Below are positions 27,593-35,638 of a stretch of 64,000 nt of DNA, piece by piece. Under the pieces are notes generated by a model, which saw nothing but the letters and a program-made list of their open reading frames with translations, was not told the DNA's origin and searched no databases. This stretch comes from Zavarzinella sp. (GTDB lineage: Bacteria > Planctomycetota > Planctomycetia > Gemmatales > Gemmataceae). The translations under genes and the position numbers were made by a program. The stretch is taken from contig JAWKTI010000001.1 in assembly GCA_041399155.1 (NCBI GenBank), positions 248,001-312,000 on the forward strand, given 5' to 3'. Each line of letters begins with the position of its first letter. The first letter of the stretch is position 1.

Positions 27593-27890
27593 AGGGACTT
27601 CCCTGATCGGCACGTGGCTAGTAAACACGTCCGATGGTGTCGCAGGATCCTTCCCAGAATGAGATTCCATTCAATTCATTATTAAATTGTGCACTTTGTT
27701 CTGAATGACACAACCCGGCAAGGAAAATAAAACACATTTGTTGCCGAAAGATGGCGAAAGTGTTCGGACTGGCGAAGAAGTTTGGCTTGCAGCGATTATG
27801 CTGCCTGAAAGGATCCTGCAGCATATACGGAAAATTCACCGATTTTTGAGCAAGCAGAGCAATTAATGACAGGATTGTAGTGGATACATG

Positions 27891-27969
27891 CGATTCCTGC
27901 TCCAATCGCTCACTTAGGCCGCTTGCGGCCGTAACCTATACGTTATGCTCAATCGCGGACCCGTTAAGC
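27891..27969 (-). repeat. Cassette-border palindromic module, copy A (5' arm missing)
   Basis: It matches copy E (31491-31609) through the internal hairpins AGCGATT/AATCGCT and GGCCGC/GCGGCC and the outer arm TGCTCAATCGCGGAC, but the opposite outer arm has been lost near 27890. It lies directly next to the attC-like site at 27983-28071. The rest of 27593-28065 holds no convincing gene. Confidence 0.75.
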
Positions 27970-27982
27970 TGGCCGCAGGCCG

Positions 27983-28071
27983 GCTTATGACTGGCGTAAC
28001 CAGGCAGCGGTGAGCGACGTTGATTTCATAATCGAACTTAGTCGACATGCCAGTTGATCAATTGGTTAGGC
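27983..28071 (-). other. attC-like site A
   Basis: On the minus strand it begins GCCTAAC (inverse core RYYYAAC), whose TAA is the stop codon of the gene at 28066-28656, and ends near CATAAGC, a degenerate core. CTGGTTACGCCAG inside resembles an L' box. This is the gene-stop-in-attC arrangement of integron cassettes. The imperfect R' core lowers confidence. Confidence 0.5.
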
Positions 28072-28656
28072 GACATCCATTTCCGCCTTGCGATCCTCCA
28101 TATCGTAGACTAGCAGCCACTCGGTGCGGCTTCCCTCTGTAAGGACACGTCTGAGATGATCAAGGTGGCTTCGCCCAATCTGTCGAACCATCGACTCTTG
28201 TGCAGAATTGTTAAAACAACCTGCCGCACCACCGTACAAGAATCGTCGCCAATGATCCAAAAAGGCCCATTCGTTCAGTTCGTAGCCATACAGTCGCGTC
28301 AAGGCAGCCTCTGCTTCGGATCCGGTTAGTACGATCTCTTCGATTCCATTCAAATGCGGAACATCTTCCCACGCATTCGGAAGATCAAACTTCACGGCCG
28401 TAGCAAACGTACCGACCACTCCGCTGGATTCCAAATAGGAAAGCAATGAGCTAAACAGGCTACTTTCATTCGCGAGGGGGTAATCCCCACAAATCTCGCA
28501 TTCAGCCGGCGGAAAGACCGTTGGCACACCGGTATGGCTGATTGGATTGAAGGCGAACGCTCTTAGCATCGCAGTCCCCAGGCTCTTAGTATCGCAGTCT
28601 CCTGAATTCAGTTTCTGAACCGAAGCTACTTTGACGGCATCCTCGCCTGGCAACAT
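28066..28656 (-). CDS. Cassette hypothetical protein, 196 aa
   Basis: A soluble protein with two Cys in PPAECEICGDYPLA and an acidic, aromatic C-terminal half (EWAFLDHWRRFLYGGAAGC). I recognise no family. Its TAA stop sits inside an attC-like inverse core, and its start lies just downstream of module copy B, the pattern of a one-gene integron cassette. Later in-frame starts are possible since no ribosome site stands out. Confidence 0.6.
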   Translation of the reverse strand: MLPGEDAVKVASVQKLNSGDCDTKSLGTAMLRAFAFNPISHTGVPTVFPPAECEICGDYPLANESSLFSSLLSYLESSGVVGTFATAVKFDLPNAWEDVPHLNGIEEIVLTGSEAEAALTRLYGYELNEWAFLDHWRRFLYGGAAGCFNNSAQESMVRQIGRSHLDHLRRVLTEGSRTEWLLVYDMEDRKAEMDVA

Positions 28657-28670
28657 GTCCTAACAGGTCG

Positions 28671-28751
28671 GCGATTCCTGCTCCAATCGCTCACTTAGGC
28701 CGCCTGCGGCCGCCACCTTTATTAAATGCTCAATCGCGGACCCCGTTAAGC
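28671..28751 (-). repeat. Cassette-border palindromic module, copy B (5' arm missing)
   Basis: It shares the two internal hairpins and the arm TGCTCAATCGCGGAC with the other copies. The second outer arm is replaced by unrelated sequence carrying TCCTAAC. The linker palindrome present beside copies A, C and E is absent; GTTAAGC is followed directly by other sequence. Confidence 0.75.
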
Positions 28752-28826
28752 AGGGTAGCCGCGAGCAAACTTCCATCAAAAAACCCGTGATAGACTACTT
28801 AGGTTTAGAGGTTTGTTATACCATCT

Positions 28827-29255
28827 TCAGTATTGAAAGTCAGATGCGTGTTTCTCCCATTCCAGTGACCGTATTTGTTCTTGGATCGCTTCGTCGATCG
28901 GAAACGCAAATTCCGACTGGAACCACACGATTGGCAATGTTGACCCATCCATCGATTTATCTCTTGCGGTATTGAAGCAATCGAAATTACCGATGCACGT
29001 AATGTCTGGAATTGATGCTGGCGTACCGAATGGGTATTTGCTACCGAGTTCGATTGGCCTTTCAATTGGCCGAATCAGATAAGGTTCAAAATGCCAGCGC
29101 TTTCTCGCTTTGTCCATCGTATTCAGAATGAGACGTTCATTCATTTCCTTTGTTGGAACACCTTCCAGCAGTCCAGAGTAGGTTCCCCATTGATCGATCG
29201 CAGTGAGGCGAATCACCCTGCCATTACTTAGATGGAACTCATTGCGGGTTGACAT
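28827..29255 (-). CDS. Cassette hypothetical protein, 142 aa
   Basis: The protein starts MSTRNEFHLSNGRVIRLTA and contains YSGLLEGVPTKEMNERLI and a C-terminal WFQSEFAFPIDEAIQ. No family is recognised; the pattern fits small orphan proteins carried by integron cassettes. The frame is also open upstream through module copy C to 29366, but those 37 residues are repeat sequence, so ATG 29255 is chosen. A TATAAC sequence lies just past the stop, possibly a worn attC inverse core. Confidence 0.55.
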   Translation of the reverse strand: MSTRNEFHLSNGRVIRLTAIDQWGTYSGLLEGVPTKEMNERLILNTMDKARKRWHFEPYLIRPIERPIELGSKYPFGTPASIPDITCIGNFDCFNTARDKSMDGSTLPIVWFQSEFAFPIDEAIQEQIRSLEWEKHASDFQY

Positions 29256-29282
29256 GTGTTGTAGTCTTGTTTGGGCCTTACT

Positions 29283-29402
29283 GGGTCCGCGATTGAGCAG
29301 AGTCGCGGAGTGAATACGAAGCGATTCCTGCTCCAATCGCTTTCTTAGGCCGCTTGCGGCCATCACCTTTATTATATGTTCTATCGCGGGACCGGTTAAG
29401 CC
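29283..29402 (-). repeat. Cassette-border palindromic module, copy C
   Basis: Both outer arms are present (GTCCGCGATTGAGCA at 29286-29300, and a slightly diverged partner near 29378-29393), as are the two internal hairpins. A palindromic linker at 29395-29421 joins it to attC-like site C. On the minus strand it encodes a MAASGL... peptide in frame with the gene at 28827-29255. Confidence 0.8.
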
Positions 29403-29414
29403 GGCCGCAGGCCG

Positions 29415-29503
29415 GCTAGTGACTGGGGTAACCAGGCTGGCGCAATTGATGCTCCACTGGAAAACTCGCTGTCGGCGGTTCCGCGTTCATGTCTTTGTTA
29501 TTT
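29415..29503 (-). other. attC-like site C
   Basis: On the minus strand it runs from AAATAAC, which contains the TAA stop of the DUF4303-like gene, to CACTAGC, with CTGGTTACCCCAG near the end. It aligns end to end with site A (the segments before the final core are nearly the same), so sites A and C share an ancestor. The core is degenerate. Confidence 0.5.
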
Positions 29504-30097
29504 GCGTTTCCTAGGCATGATTTCGCTTCGGAGTTGAGAGTACGCATTTCGGCTGATCAAGCGTCGAGCGTTCTTTAAAAACCACTTGGGTTCCGTATCA
29601 CCTTGAACAAGCGCAAGAACGAGAGTATCTCTGTCACCAAATGAATCAAACAAGCCCTCGTTTTGCGCTCTTAGTATTGCCTTCACAAGGGTATCATCCA
29701 CCTTGTCTACATAGTTTTGAAACGCGACTGCGCCCTTAATGGAGCGGAGACGATCGCTAACATTCTGCATGATCAGGTTCGCTGTGTCAAAAGAGTCGTT
29801 CTTGTTTTCATGGTATTCCCAGTCGTCGGGATTCCATTTCAATAAAGCGCGCATTTTCTCTGCAGTGTCGTAAAACTCATCGGTTCCGATGGCACTCACG
29901 ACGCGGTCCAATGCCTCGACGGTATTGAATGAGGCGCCCACATGGCTATAAGTCGGTGAAAGCCATAGTGCGAATACGTACAGATGCTCATCGCCACAAC
30001 GATCAGAGACTACTTCTACGGTTTTCTTAAGACCTAAGTAAACGCTCTTTGTGAGCGTTGGGAAGCTAACCGACTTCGATTTGTTCGTGTTGCTCAT
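29498..30097 (-). CDS. Cassette protein, DUF4303-like
   Basis: A 199-residue protein. The layout LYVFALWLSPTYSHVGASFNT followed by KWNPDDWEYHENKNDSFDTAN resembles DUF4303, a family of unknown function often found among immunity-type or orphan genes. The C-terminus is basic (MPRKRK). The stop lies in the inverse core of attC-like site C, and the start is 46 bases from the core of attC-like site 30143-30211. No catalytic residues are evident. Confidence 0.55.
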   Translation of the reverse strand: MSNTNKSKSVSFPTLTKSVYLGLKKTVEVVSDRCGDEHLYVFALWLSPTYSHVGASFNTVEALDRVVSAIGTDEFYDTAEKMRALLKWNPDDWEYHENKNDSFDTANLIMQNVSDRLRSIKGAVAFQNYVDKVDDTLVKAILRAQNEGLFDSFGDRDTLVLALVQGDTEPKWFLKNARRLISRNAYSQLRSEIMPRKRK

Positions 30098-30142
30098 CTT
30101 CGTAGTTTGAATTGAGTTTCAGCGACTCGCAAGTTTTCAAGC

Positions 30143-30211
30143 GACTAACGACACAGATCAACTGCCCCGGGCTGCTCTCGGGCCGGGGTCAGGTGCAGCG
30201 GCTAGTTCGGC
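30143..30211 (-). other. attC-like site between two cassettes
   Basis: Minus strand: GCCGAAC at one end (adjacent to a TAG stop) and GTTAGTC at the other. Inside, CTGACCCCGG pairs with CCGGGGCAG leaving one unpaired A, the extrahelical base expected in an attC L box. This site has no palindromic module next to it. Confidence 0.55.
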
Positions 30212-30742
30212 CTATCCTGTCCGGTGTGACACCACCTTCGCTCGGAAACTCTCAACGGCACCAGAAACGACGATCTTGATCCAATGTCCCCAAGGGCCAA
30301 TCCGGACATCAACGTAGTAGCAGCGGTCCCCTGCCGCAATCGGATCGAACTCATCCTTGTGGATGGTGTCGGGCGGATCGGCGGCGATCGAACCCGTTAT
30401 CACAATTCCCTAGAGGAGTTCCTTGAGCGTACGTTTGGAACTGTGACTCGCAGCTAAAAATCGCGCCTGGACAAAATCGTAAGGCACAGAACGTAAATCT
30501 TTCGGCCACTTTACGTCCGGCACGTCTGTGTAACATATTATGTCCTTGGTGCCGATCAGCACATCCGAGTCCTTGAACGGTTCCTTGAACGCTTTTCCTG
30601 TTTCTCGGCCGAGCAGCCATGTCGCGATAACTTTGACATCATCCGCAAGGTATACCGGTGCGTCGTCGGCGCGGCACATCGAAGGCGTTACCAGCGGGGC
30701 TGCACCGGATCCAACACAACTCAGAAACACACGTCGATTCAT
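30212..30742 (-). pseudogene. Cassette exported protein with in-frame amber stop
   Basis: The frame from 30742 starts MNRRVFLSCVGSGAAPL, a signal resembling twin-arginine or Sec leaders. It meets TAG at 30410-30412 and then continues open in the same frame (GIVITGSIAADPPD...) to a TAG at 30212. The two halves together would make 176 codons. A CAG-to-TAG change is the simplest explanation; two separate small genes are possible. The product is not recognised. Confidence 0.5.
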
Positions 30743-30765
30743 GCTCCAGACCTCCGGGGCCGAAT

Positions 30766-30882
30766 GGTCCGCGATTTAGCAGAGTCGCGGAGTGAATACG
30801 AAGCGATTCCTGCTCCAATCGCTCACTTAGGCCGCTTGCGGCCATCACCTTTACTATATGCTCAATCGCAGACCCGTTAAGC
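30766..30882 (-). repeat. Cassette-border palindromic module, copy D
   Basis: Outer arms GGTCCGCGATTTAGCA and TGCTCAATCGCAGACC (one change each against copy E) and both internal hairpins are present. It precedes the gene at 30212-30742 on the minus strand and also encodes the MAASGL... peptide, but out of frame with that gene. Confidence 0.8.
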
Positions 30883-30938
30883 GGGCCGCTCGATACAAAC
30901 TTTCAACGCCCGCGCTGCTCGTCAACTGCAGCGGTTGG

Positions 30939-31468
30939 TTACCCGCCGCGATTCTTTCGGTCAGTGTACCAATCCCACATGAGTCTCCACGCCGCACGGT
31001 GCAGTGTGACACGCAAGTCGTCAATGGAGAGTCGAGCACAGTATATAGCACTAATCTCAGTTGGGTCATGGTGAGATTCGCGCCAAAACGAAAAGGGCAT
31101 GTGCGAAAACACATCAACGCGAAACAGGTGCATTGAGACATTGTCGGCGGTTGGCCCCCAGTCCATAAATCGGTGAAACAGATGAAGGTCGTTGTCGTCG
31201 GTAGCCAGCCGAAGCATCTCGCGATGATTCTTAACGGGCGACCGGTCCGGGAACGGTGGCATATCGCGTTTGTCACCTACGGGGCTATTGCCCAATCCAA
31301 ATCGTCGTTGAGGGAGCCGATGAATTGCGGCAAGTAAACCACGTTGTCGTCGCAGGTTAGCCAACGCCCATCGGCGTAGACGTCGACGGTTCTCAACTCT
31401 GGTGATGCGTCATCTGATTTGCCAAGTTCGATTGCGAAAGTCGAACGATCGCCAAAGTGTTGCTTCAA
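30939..31468 (-). pseudogene. Cassette hypothetical protein with frameshift
   Basis: The frame beginning MKQHFGDRSTFAIELGKSDD ends at 31277 after DLDWAIAP. A single-base shift there gives a second open stretch (VGDKRDMPPFPDRSP ... WRLMWDWYTDRKNRGG) that ends in a TAA embedded in GGGTAAC, an attC-like inverse core. I infer one broken gene of about 176 codons. No family is recognised. It follows module copy E on the minus strand. Confidence 0.5.
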
Positions 31469-31490
31469 TGAGGTCTCGATTCAGTCGGAT

Positions 31491-31609
31491 AACGGGGTCC
31501 GCGATTGAGCAGAGTCGCGGAGTGAATACGAAGCGATTCCTGCTCCAATCGCTCACTTAGGCCGCTTGCGGCCGTCACCTTTACTATATGCTCAATCGCG
31601 GACCCCGTT
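31491..31609 (-). repeat. Cassette-border palindromic module, copy E (best copy)
   Basis: A 119-bp unit with a perfect 21-base terminal inverted repeat (31491-31511 with 31589-31609) and two internal hairpins, AGCGATT/AATCGCT and GGCCGC/GCGGCC. The outer arms begin AACGGGGTCC. It is joined to attC-like site E by a 27-base palindrome (31607-31633) that begins GTTAAGC and ends GCTTAAC. Confidence 0.85.
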
Positions 31610-31626
31610 AAGCTGGCCGCAGGCCG

Positions 31627-31716
31627 GCTTAACGTCTGCCGTAACCGGGCACGAACGGGAGGCTTTGATTTCAGTTGCAGTGCAAATGAGTGCTCCGGTT
31701 CACGGCCTTGTTAGCC
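31627..31716 (-). other. attC-like site E (clearest)
   Basis: Minus strand: GGCTAAC, then L'' GCCGTGAACCGG, a variable centre, L' CCGGTTACGGC and the core GTTAAGC, which fits GTTRRRY. L'' and L' pair with one unpaired base, the hallmark of attC. The gene it should have terminated is gone, replaced by the IS110 remnant. Confidence 0.65.
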
Positions 31717-31749
31717 AGTTCGCGATTGGGGACCGGCCACAATGTGACC

Positions 31750-32701
31750 GTACGCCTGCACGATATCGTACGTCAACGTGCTAATCTGGTGCGGCTGTCC
31801 GGACAGCACATCCAACGCATGCAGAAAGCATTGGAATTGATGAATCTGAAATTGACAAATGTGGTTGGTGACATCACCGGTGTTACCGGATTGAAAATTA
31901 TCCGGGCGATCGTGGCTGGAGAACGTGATCCTGAACAATTAGGTGAATTGCGGGATCGCCGTTGCAAACATACGAAAGCCGAAATTGCCACTGCCCTGGC
32001 TGGGCGGTATCGGGATGAGTATCTGCTGGAATTGCAATGCTGCCTGGCTTTGTGGGAAAAGTATCAGGAGACAATTGCTCTGGTGGATAGTCGGATTGCA
32101 ATTCATTTGAAATCAATGATACGCCAAAGCGAATTGCCCCCACTGCCGAAGAAACCACGCGTGCGTGGCCGAAAGCCGCACGATCCGGGCTTTGATGTTC
32201 GTACGGCGTTGTATCTGGTATCGGGAGTGGATTTAACTGCCATTGAAGGGATTGATGAAATTCATGCGTTGACCCTGATCAGTGAACTGGGCACCGATTT
32301 TACGAAATGGCCGACAGTAAAACATTTCACCAGTTGGCTGGGATTGTGCCCCAACTTCAAGAAAACCGGCGGAAAAGTGCAGTCCAGCAAGACGCGACGT
32401 GGGAAAGGGCGCGGCCCACGCCTTGCGGTTGGCTGCGTGGGGGTTGATGCGGAGCACCAGTTACCTGGGTGGCTATTTAAGAAGACAGCGTTCTCGCCTG
32501 GGAGCACCGAAAGCGATCACGGCAACCGCCCACAAGCTGGCCAGGATTATCTACCATTTGATGCGGTATGGCGGTGATTACACGAAGCAGCAGGAAGAAG
32601 CGTATGTGGCAGAAGTAATTGCCCGGCAGGAGAGACAGTTGCATCGCCGGGCCAAAGAGCTGGGGTATGAGTTAAAGAAAGTGGAACCCACCGTTGCGTG
32701 A
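31750..32701 (+). pseudogene. IS110-family transposase remnant (C-terminal, frameshifted)
   Basis: The translated region shows the C-terminal Transposase_20 part of IS110-type enzymes: DPGFDVRTALYLVSGVDLTA, DEIHALTLISELGTD, FTSWLGLCPNFKKTGGK. A frameshift near 32400-32420 moves the rest (APKAITATAHKLARIIYHL) to another frame, ending at 32699. The N-terminal RuvC-like DEDD domain is missing. The element is dead; it abuts attC-like site E. Confidence 0.8.
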
Positions 32702-32885
32702 ATGGAAAGAGCAGGTTTTTGACAATTTGATGAAGAAGGGCTTGTGTGAAATTTATTAAAAAGATACCCACGGCAGACGCTATCGTTACGCGGAATATGC
32801 ACTTTTAGCTTTCATTGATGAAATAATTCAAGCGAGTTGAATTGAAAAGTTAGTCTTCAGCTGGGGAAGTTCCTGGGGCGGCGTG

Positions 32886-33695
32886 CTACGACTCCCGGAA
32901 CGATCGCTGGAATCCGCGTGGCCGGGGAGTGGCAGCACGTATTGCCTCTGCCGTCCGAAGCATCGCGTGATGCGGGCCGTGGCCGGACATCATGTGAATG
33001 TATGCTTGGAGGCTGGACTGGTACTGTGCGTCCGCATCCGAATAGCCCTTCGCACGCCTAAAGCGCCACCACTGGTGGTCGATCCAGCCATGTAGCTTCC
33101 AGAAGCGGTGGTTGAAGATGTTAACCGTCGGGTCGCCAAGGTTGATGTCGCTGGTCTCGTCGGTCCAGCGATTGTGCAGGTAGTTGTGAACGCCCGTCTG
33201 GGGGTCGAGGGAGCGATTCAGCGGGTTCCCCGTGACGGGTCGCAGGTTCGTCTCGATGAACAGGCCGAAGTCGTCGTCGCCGGCAAATGTGGCGGGCGAA
33301 CGCTCGATCCGCGCCGCCCCGGCCGCTCGGTGCGCGTCGAATGGGTCGCCGGAAGTTACCGGGTCTTCGGCGTCGGCAGGGTTCTGTGGCGGCGTGGACC
33401 ACCCGCGGAGGAAGTGGGTGTGCTGAGGGAAGTGTTGTGAGAGGAGGATGATCATTGCCCGATGCATCATGAGGAAATCGAGGCCGTTGCCAGCTTCTCC
33501 CTCCTGTTGAGCCGCGCGACTCCAACCCTGCTGGGTCGCGTAGGTCACCATCTCCTGAGCCTGCTGATTGCCTTGGCCAGCGAGGAAGTGCCAGAAGTCC
33601 CAGCGACGCTCGAAATGCCACTGGTCATGGTGGGCACCCCACTGCGCATTCTGCATCCAGTCGATCATCTCCTGCGGCATTCGTGGATCAGCCAT
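32886..33695 (-). CDS. Tyrosinase-like copper protein, putative
   Basis: A 269-residue His- and Trp-rich protein. DPTVNIFNHRFWKLHGWIDHQWW and the preceding HNYLHNRW resemble the CuB site of tyrosinases and hemocyanins, and MMHRAMIILLSQHFPQH could supply CuA residues. No signal peptide is seen. Its base composition is clearly richer in GC than its surroundings, pointing to transfer. The assignment rests on motif resemblance only; a different His-rich fold is possible. Confidence 0.45.
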   Translation of the reverse strand: MADPRMPQEMIDWMQNAQWGAHHDQWHFERRWDFWHFLAGQGNQQAQEMVTYATQQGWSRAAQQEGEAGNGLDFLMMHRAMIILLSQHFPQHTHFLRGWSTPPQNPADAEDPVTSGDPFDAHRAAGAARIERSPATFAGDDDFGLFIETNLRPVTGNPLNRSLDPQTGVHNYLHNRWTDETSDINLGDPTVNIFNHRFWKLHGWIDHQWWRFRRAKGYSDADAQYQSSLQAYIHMMSGHGPHHAMLRTAEAIRAATPRPRGFQRSFRES

Positions 33696-33766
33696 TGGTC
33701 ACCTCCGTTTTGTCGCCGAACTTGTAATTAGATTGCGGCTGCGCAAAATAACACTTTTAAAAATAA

Positions 33767-33785
33767 AGATGGTACCGTACCATCT
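33767..33785. promoter_or_regulatory. Palindrome upstream of the tyrosinase-like gene
   Basis: A 19-base perfect palindrome (AGATGGTAC, C, GTACCATCT) about 70 bases before the start codon of the gene at 32886-33695. It could be an operator; there is no regulator gene beside it. Confidence 0.3.
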
Positions 33786-33874
33786 AACTACTTACATGGT
33801 ATGAATTTACGTTCAAACCATTGTTTCAAATCATCGCGAGATAACACACTAATGGACATTGCGCCGAAAGTTAT

Positions 33875-33988
33875 TCATCTAATGGGCTTTTGACGCCTCT
33901 CCCCTTTGTTTAGGACATGCGTGTAAATCATGGCGGTCGTCACATCGGCATGTCCCAACAGTTCTTGTACCGTCCTAATTTCAAAGTA
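33875..33988 (-). pseudogene. Integron-type tyrosine recombinase, C-terminal stub
   Basis: The last 34-37 codons of a tyrosine recombinase: TVQELLGHADVTTAMIYTHV includes the HxxR-side Gly-His and the nucleophilic Tyr, in the form typical of integron integrases and some Xer-like enzymes. Upstream of YFEIRTV the frame runs into unrelated sequence, so the enzyme is truncated and inactive. Confidence 0.7.
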
Positions 33989-34093
33989 CAGCATGAGGAA
34001 GGTCCACATTGGATTGTAGTTTACTAAGTAGATTGTAGGGGTGCAATGAGAAAAACAGATTGCGATACATAAATATAAAGCATATGGGCAAAA

Positions 34094-34322
34094 CTGGATT
34101 CCCGCCTGCGCGGGAATGACGATTCTGGGCACCACATCGGATATAACGCAAACAACCCCAGATCAATTAGTTATCCAATAAAGTTACACTCTCAGCGTCA
34201 TTCCTGCGCAGGCGGGAATCCAGTGCTTTTTCTCAGATACACGTGTGGTCTTTACAAAGCAATTCGATCGCGTTTCGGGTGAAGATGGCATTTTCTGGAT
34301 TCCCTCCTTCGCGGGAATGACG
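34094..34322. repeat. Three REP-type palindromes
   Basis: Three copies of a short palindrome of the form CATTCCCGCGNAGGCGGGAA lie at 34094-34121, 34196-34223 and 34295-34322, in alternating orientation. The same unit recurs at 38.9-39.3 kb and inside the MITE near 41963. The rest of 33989-34639 shows no gene. Confidence 0.85.
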
Positions 34323-34364
34323 ATTGTCTTCAGAATCTCTTGTTATCTTTGCCGCTTTGCGTGA

Positions 34365-34509
34365 GACCTCTTTAAGAAATTCCCTTGCTTACGCTGCGGG
34401 CGATGAAGACGAAGATCATTAAGAAATTCCTTGCTCACGCTGCAGGCTATGAAGACGAAGACCTCTTTAAGAAATTCCCTTGCTCATGTTTCGTACGATG
34501 AAGACGAAG
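34365..34509. repeat. Tandem repeat, three units of about 48 bp
   Basis: Three imperfect copies in a row, each containing TTAAGAAATTCC, TTGCT, and GATGAAGACGAAG or close variants. The repeat lies in noncoding sequence downstream of the hflC gene. No reading frame runs through it convincingly. Confidence 0.7.
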
Positions 34510-34639
34510 AAAGACTTTGGCGGGGCGATGAATATACTTATCAGAACCGCAGCTAATGTATTCTATTATCTACTTGTATTCAATTATCCCCTAAGACTCT
34601 GCCCAGAAGAATCTCAAGCAATTTGTGCTTTTCGGTGGG

Positions 34640-35635
34640 TTAAGGTGCATCTGGTGGTATTCTAGGCACGTCCCGTTCTGGCTTCGTTGGTGGGCGGAAG
34701 AGCATGTCGAAAATGGGATTTTTCGTGGAAAGTAACAGCACATCGCGGGTTTCAGACAGCATTACACGGTAGGTGGCCAGCTTTTGCAAAAAGGCAAAAA
34801 ACTCCGGGTCGCGGGCATACGCAGCACTCCTGATCGCATCGGCCTGGGCGTCTGCCTTGCCTTCCATTTCCTGTTTTTTGGCCTTGGCGTTGGCAATGGT
34901 TAACGCTGCATCACGGTCAGCTGCTGCAACAATGCGGGTATATTCGCGGTTCCCTTCGCTTTGGTATTCTGCCACCTTGCGCTGGCGTTCACTGCGGATC
35001 CGTTCCGCAATGCTGGACCGCACTGCTTCCGGAAATGCCAGTCGGCGAATCCGCAAATCGACTATCTCAATACCGTATTCCTCTCGTAGGCTGGTGGGCA
35101 GCGAAACCTCCCCGGTGGGGGAATTGGTGCCGAGAATCTGCTGGTGCAATTGCTCGTATTTGGCCTTAGCCTGCGCTTCGGGCACCACTTCGATCAGTTT
35201 TTCCAGTGGCATCTGACTGATGACCGCAGCAACCCGCCCTGTAATTCGTGGGATTAACAGGCGACGTGCCTGTTCTGGCGAGCCCACAGTCTTCACGAAG
35301 CGATCCAGTGCCTCTTCGTTTGGTATTTTCCACACCACAAAGGCATCCACCGAAATAGTTTTGTCCACCCGCTGCCCATCCAGATCGCGGGTCAGAGTTT
35401 CCGTGGCGGGAAGTTCAAAACTGTGCAGGCGGCGGTCAATTCGTTGAATGCTGTCGATGGGCCAGGGCAACTTCCAGTGCAGGCCGGCTGCCACCTCACC
35501 ATTGTGGGTTATAATCGGGTCGCCAAACCGCGTTACGTAGCAGAATTCCCGGTGGTCGACCGTGTACAGCGACGATTGCAGCCAGATCACCAGCACCACA
35601 GCAACAAAAATGAGGATTCCTCGTCGTTTTCTCAT
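34640..35635 (-). CDS. hflC: HflC-like SPFH-domain protein
   Basis: A 331-residue membrane protein with an N-terminal anchor (ILIFVAVVLVIWLQSSLYTV) and an SPFH/band 7 domain: VTRFGDPI, GLHWKLPWPIDSIQRIDRR, RLAFPEAVRSSIAERIRSERQ, then a coiled coil with AKAKKQEMEGKADAQ. HflC forms a complex with HflK that controls the FtsH protease. Its partner is the HflK domain fused to the P-type ATPase directly upstream, whose stop lies three bases before this ATG, so the pair is translationally coupled. Confidence 0.88.
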   Translation of the reverse strand: MRKRRGILIFVAVVLVIWLQSSLYTVDHREFCYVTRFGDPIITHNGEVAAGLHWKLPWPIDSIQRIDRRLHSFELPATETLTRDLDGQRVDKTISVDAFVVWKIPNEEALDRFVKTVGSPEQARRLLIPRITGRVAAVISQMPLEKLIEVVPEAQAKAKYEQLHQQILGTNSPTGEVSLPTSLREEYGIEIVDLRIRRLAFPEAVRSSIAERIRSERQRKVAEYQSEGNREYTRIVAAADRDAALTIANAKAKKQEMEGKADAQADAIRSAAYARDPEFFAFLQKLATYRVMLSETRDVLLLSTKNPIFDMLFRPPTKPERDVPRIPPDAP

Positions 35636-35638
35636 CAA

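Noticed and set aside
27618..27905. Minus-strand frame of 95 codons before the cassette array
   Set aside because: It starts inside module copy A, overlaps the lipoprotein 5' region and has no recognisable domain.
27890..31716. CRISPR array
   Set aside because: The repeats are about 119 bp, separated by 500-900 bases that hold genes; there are no short uniform spacers and no cas genes.
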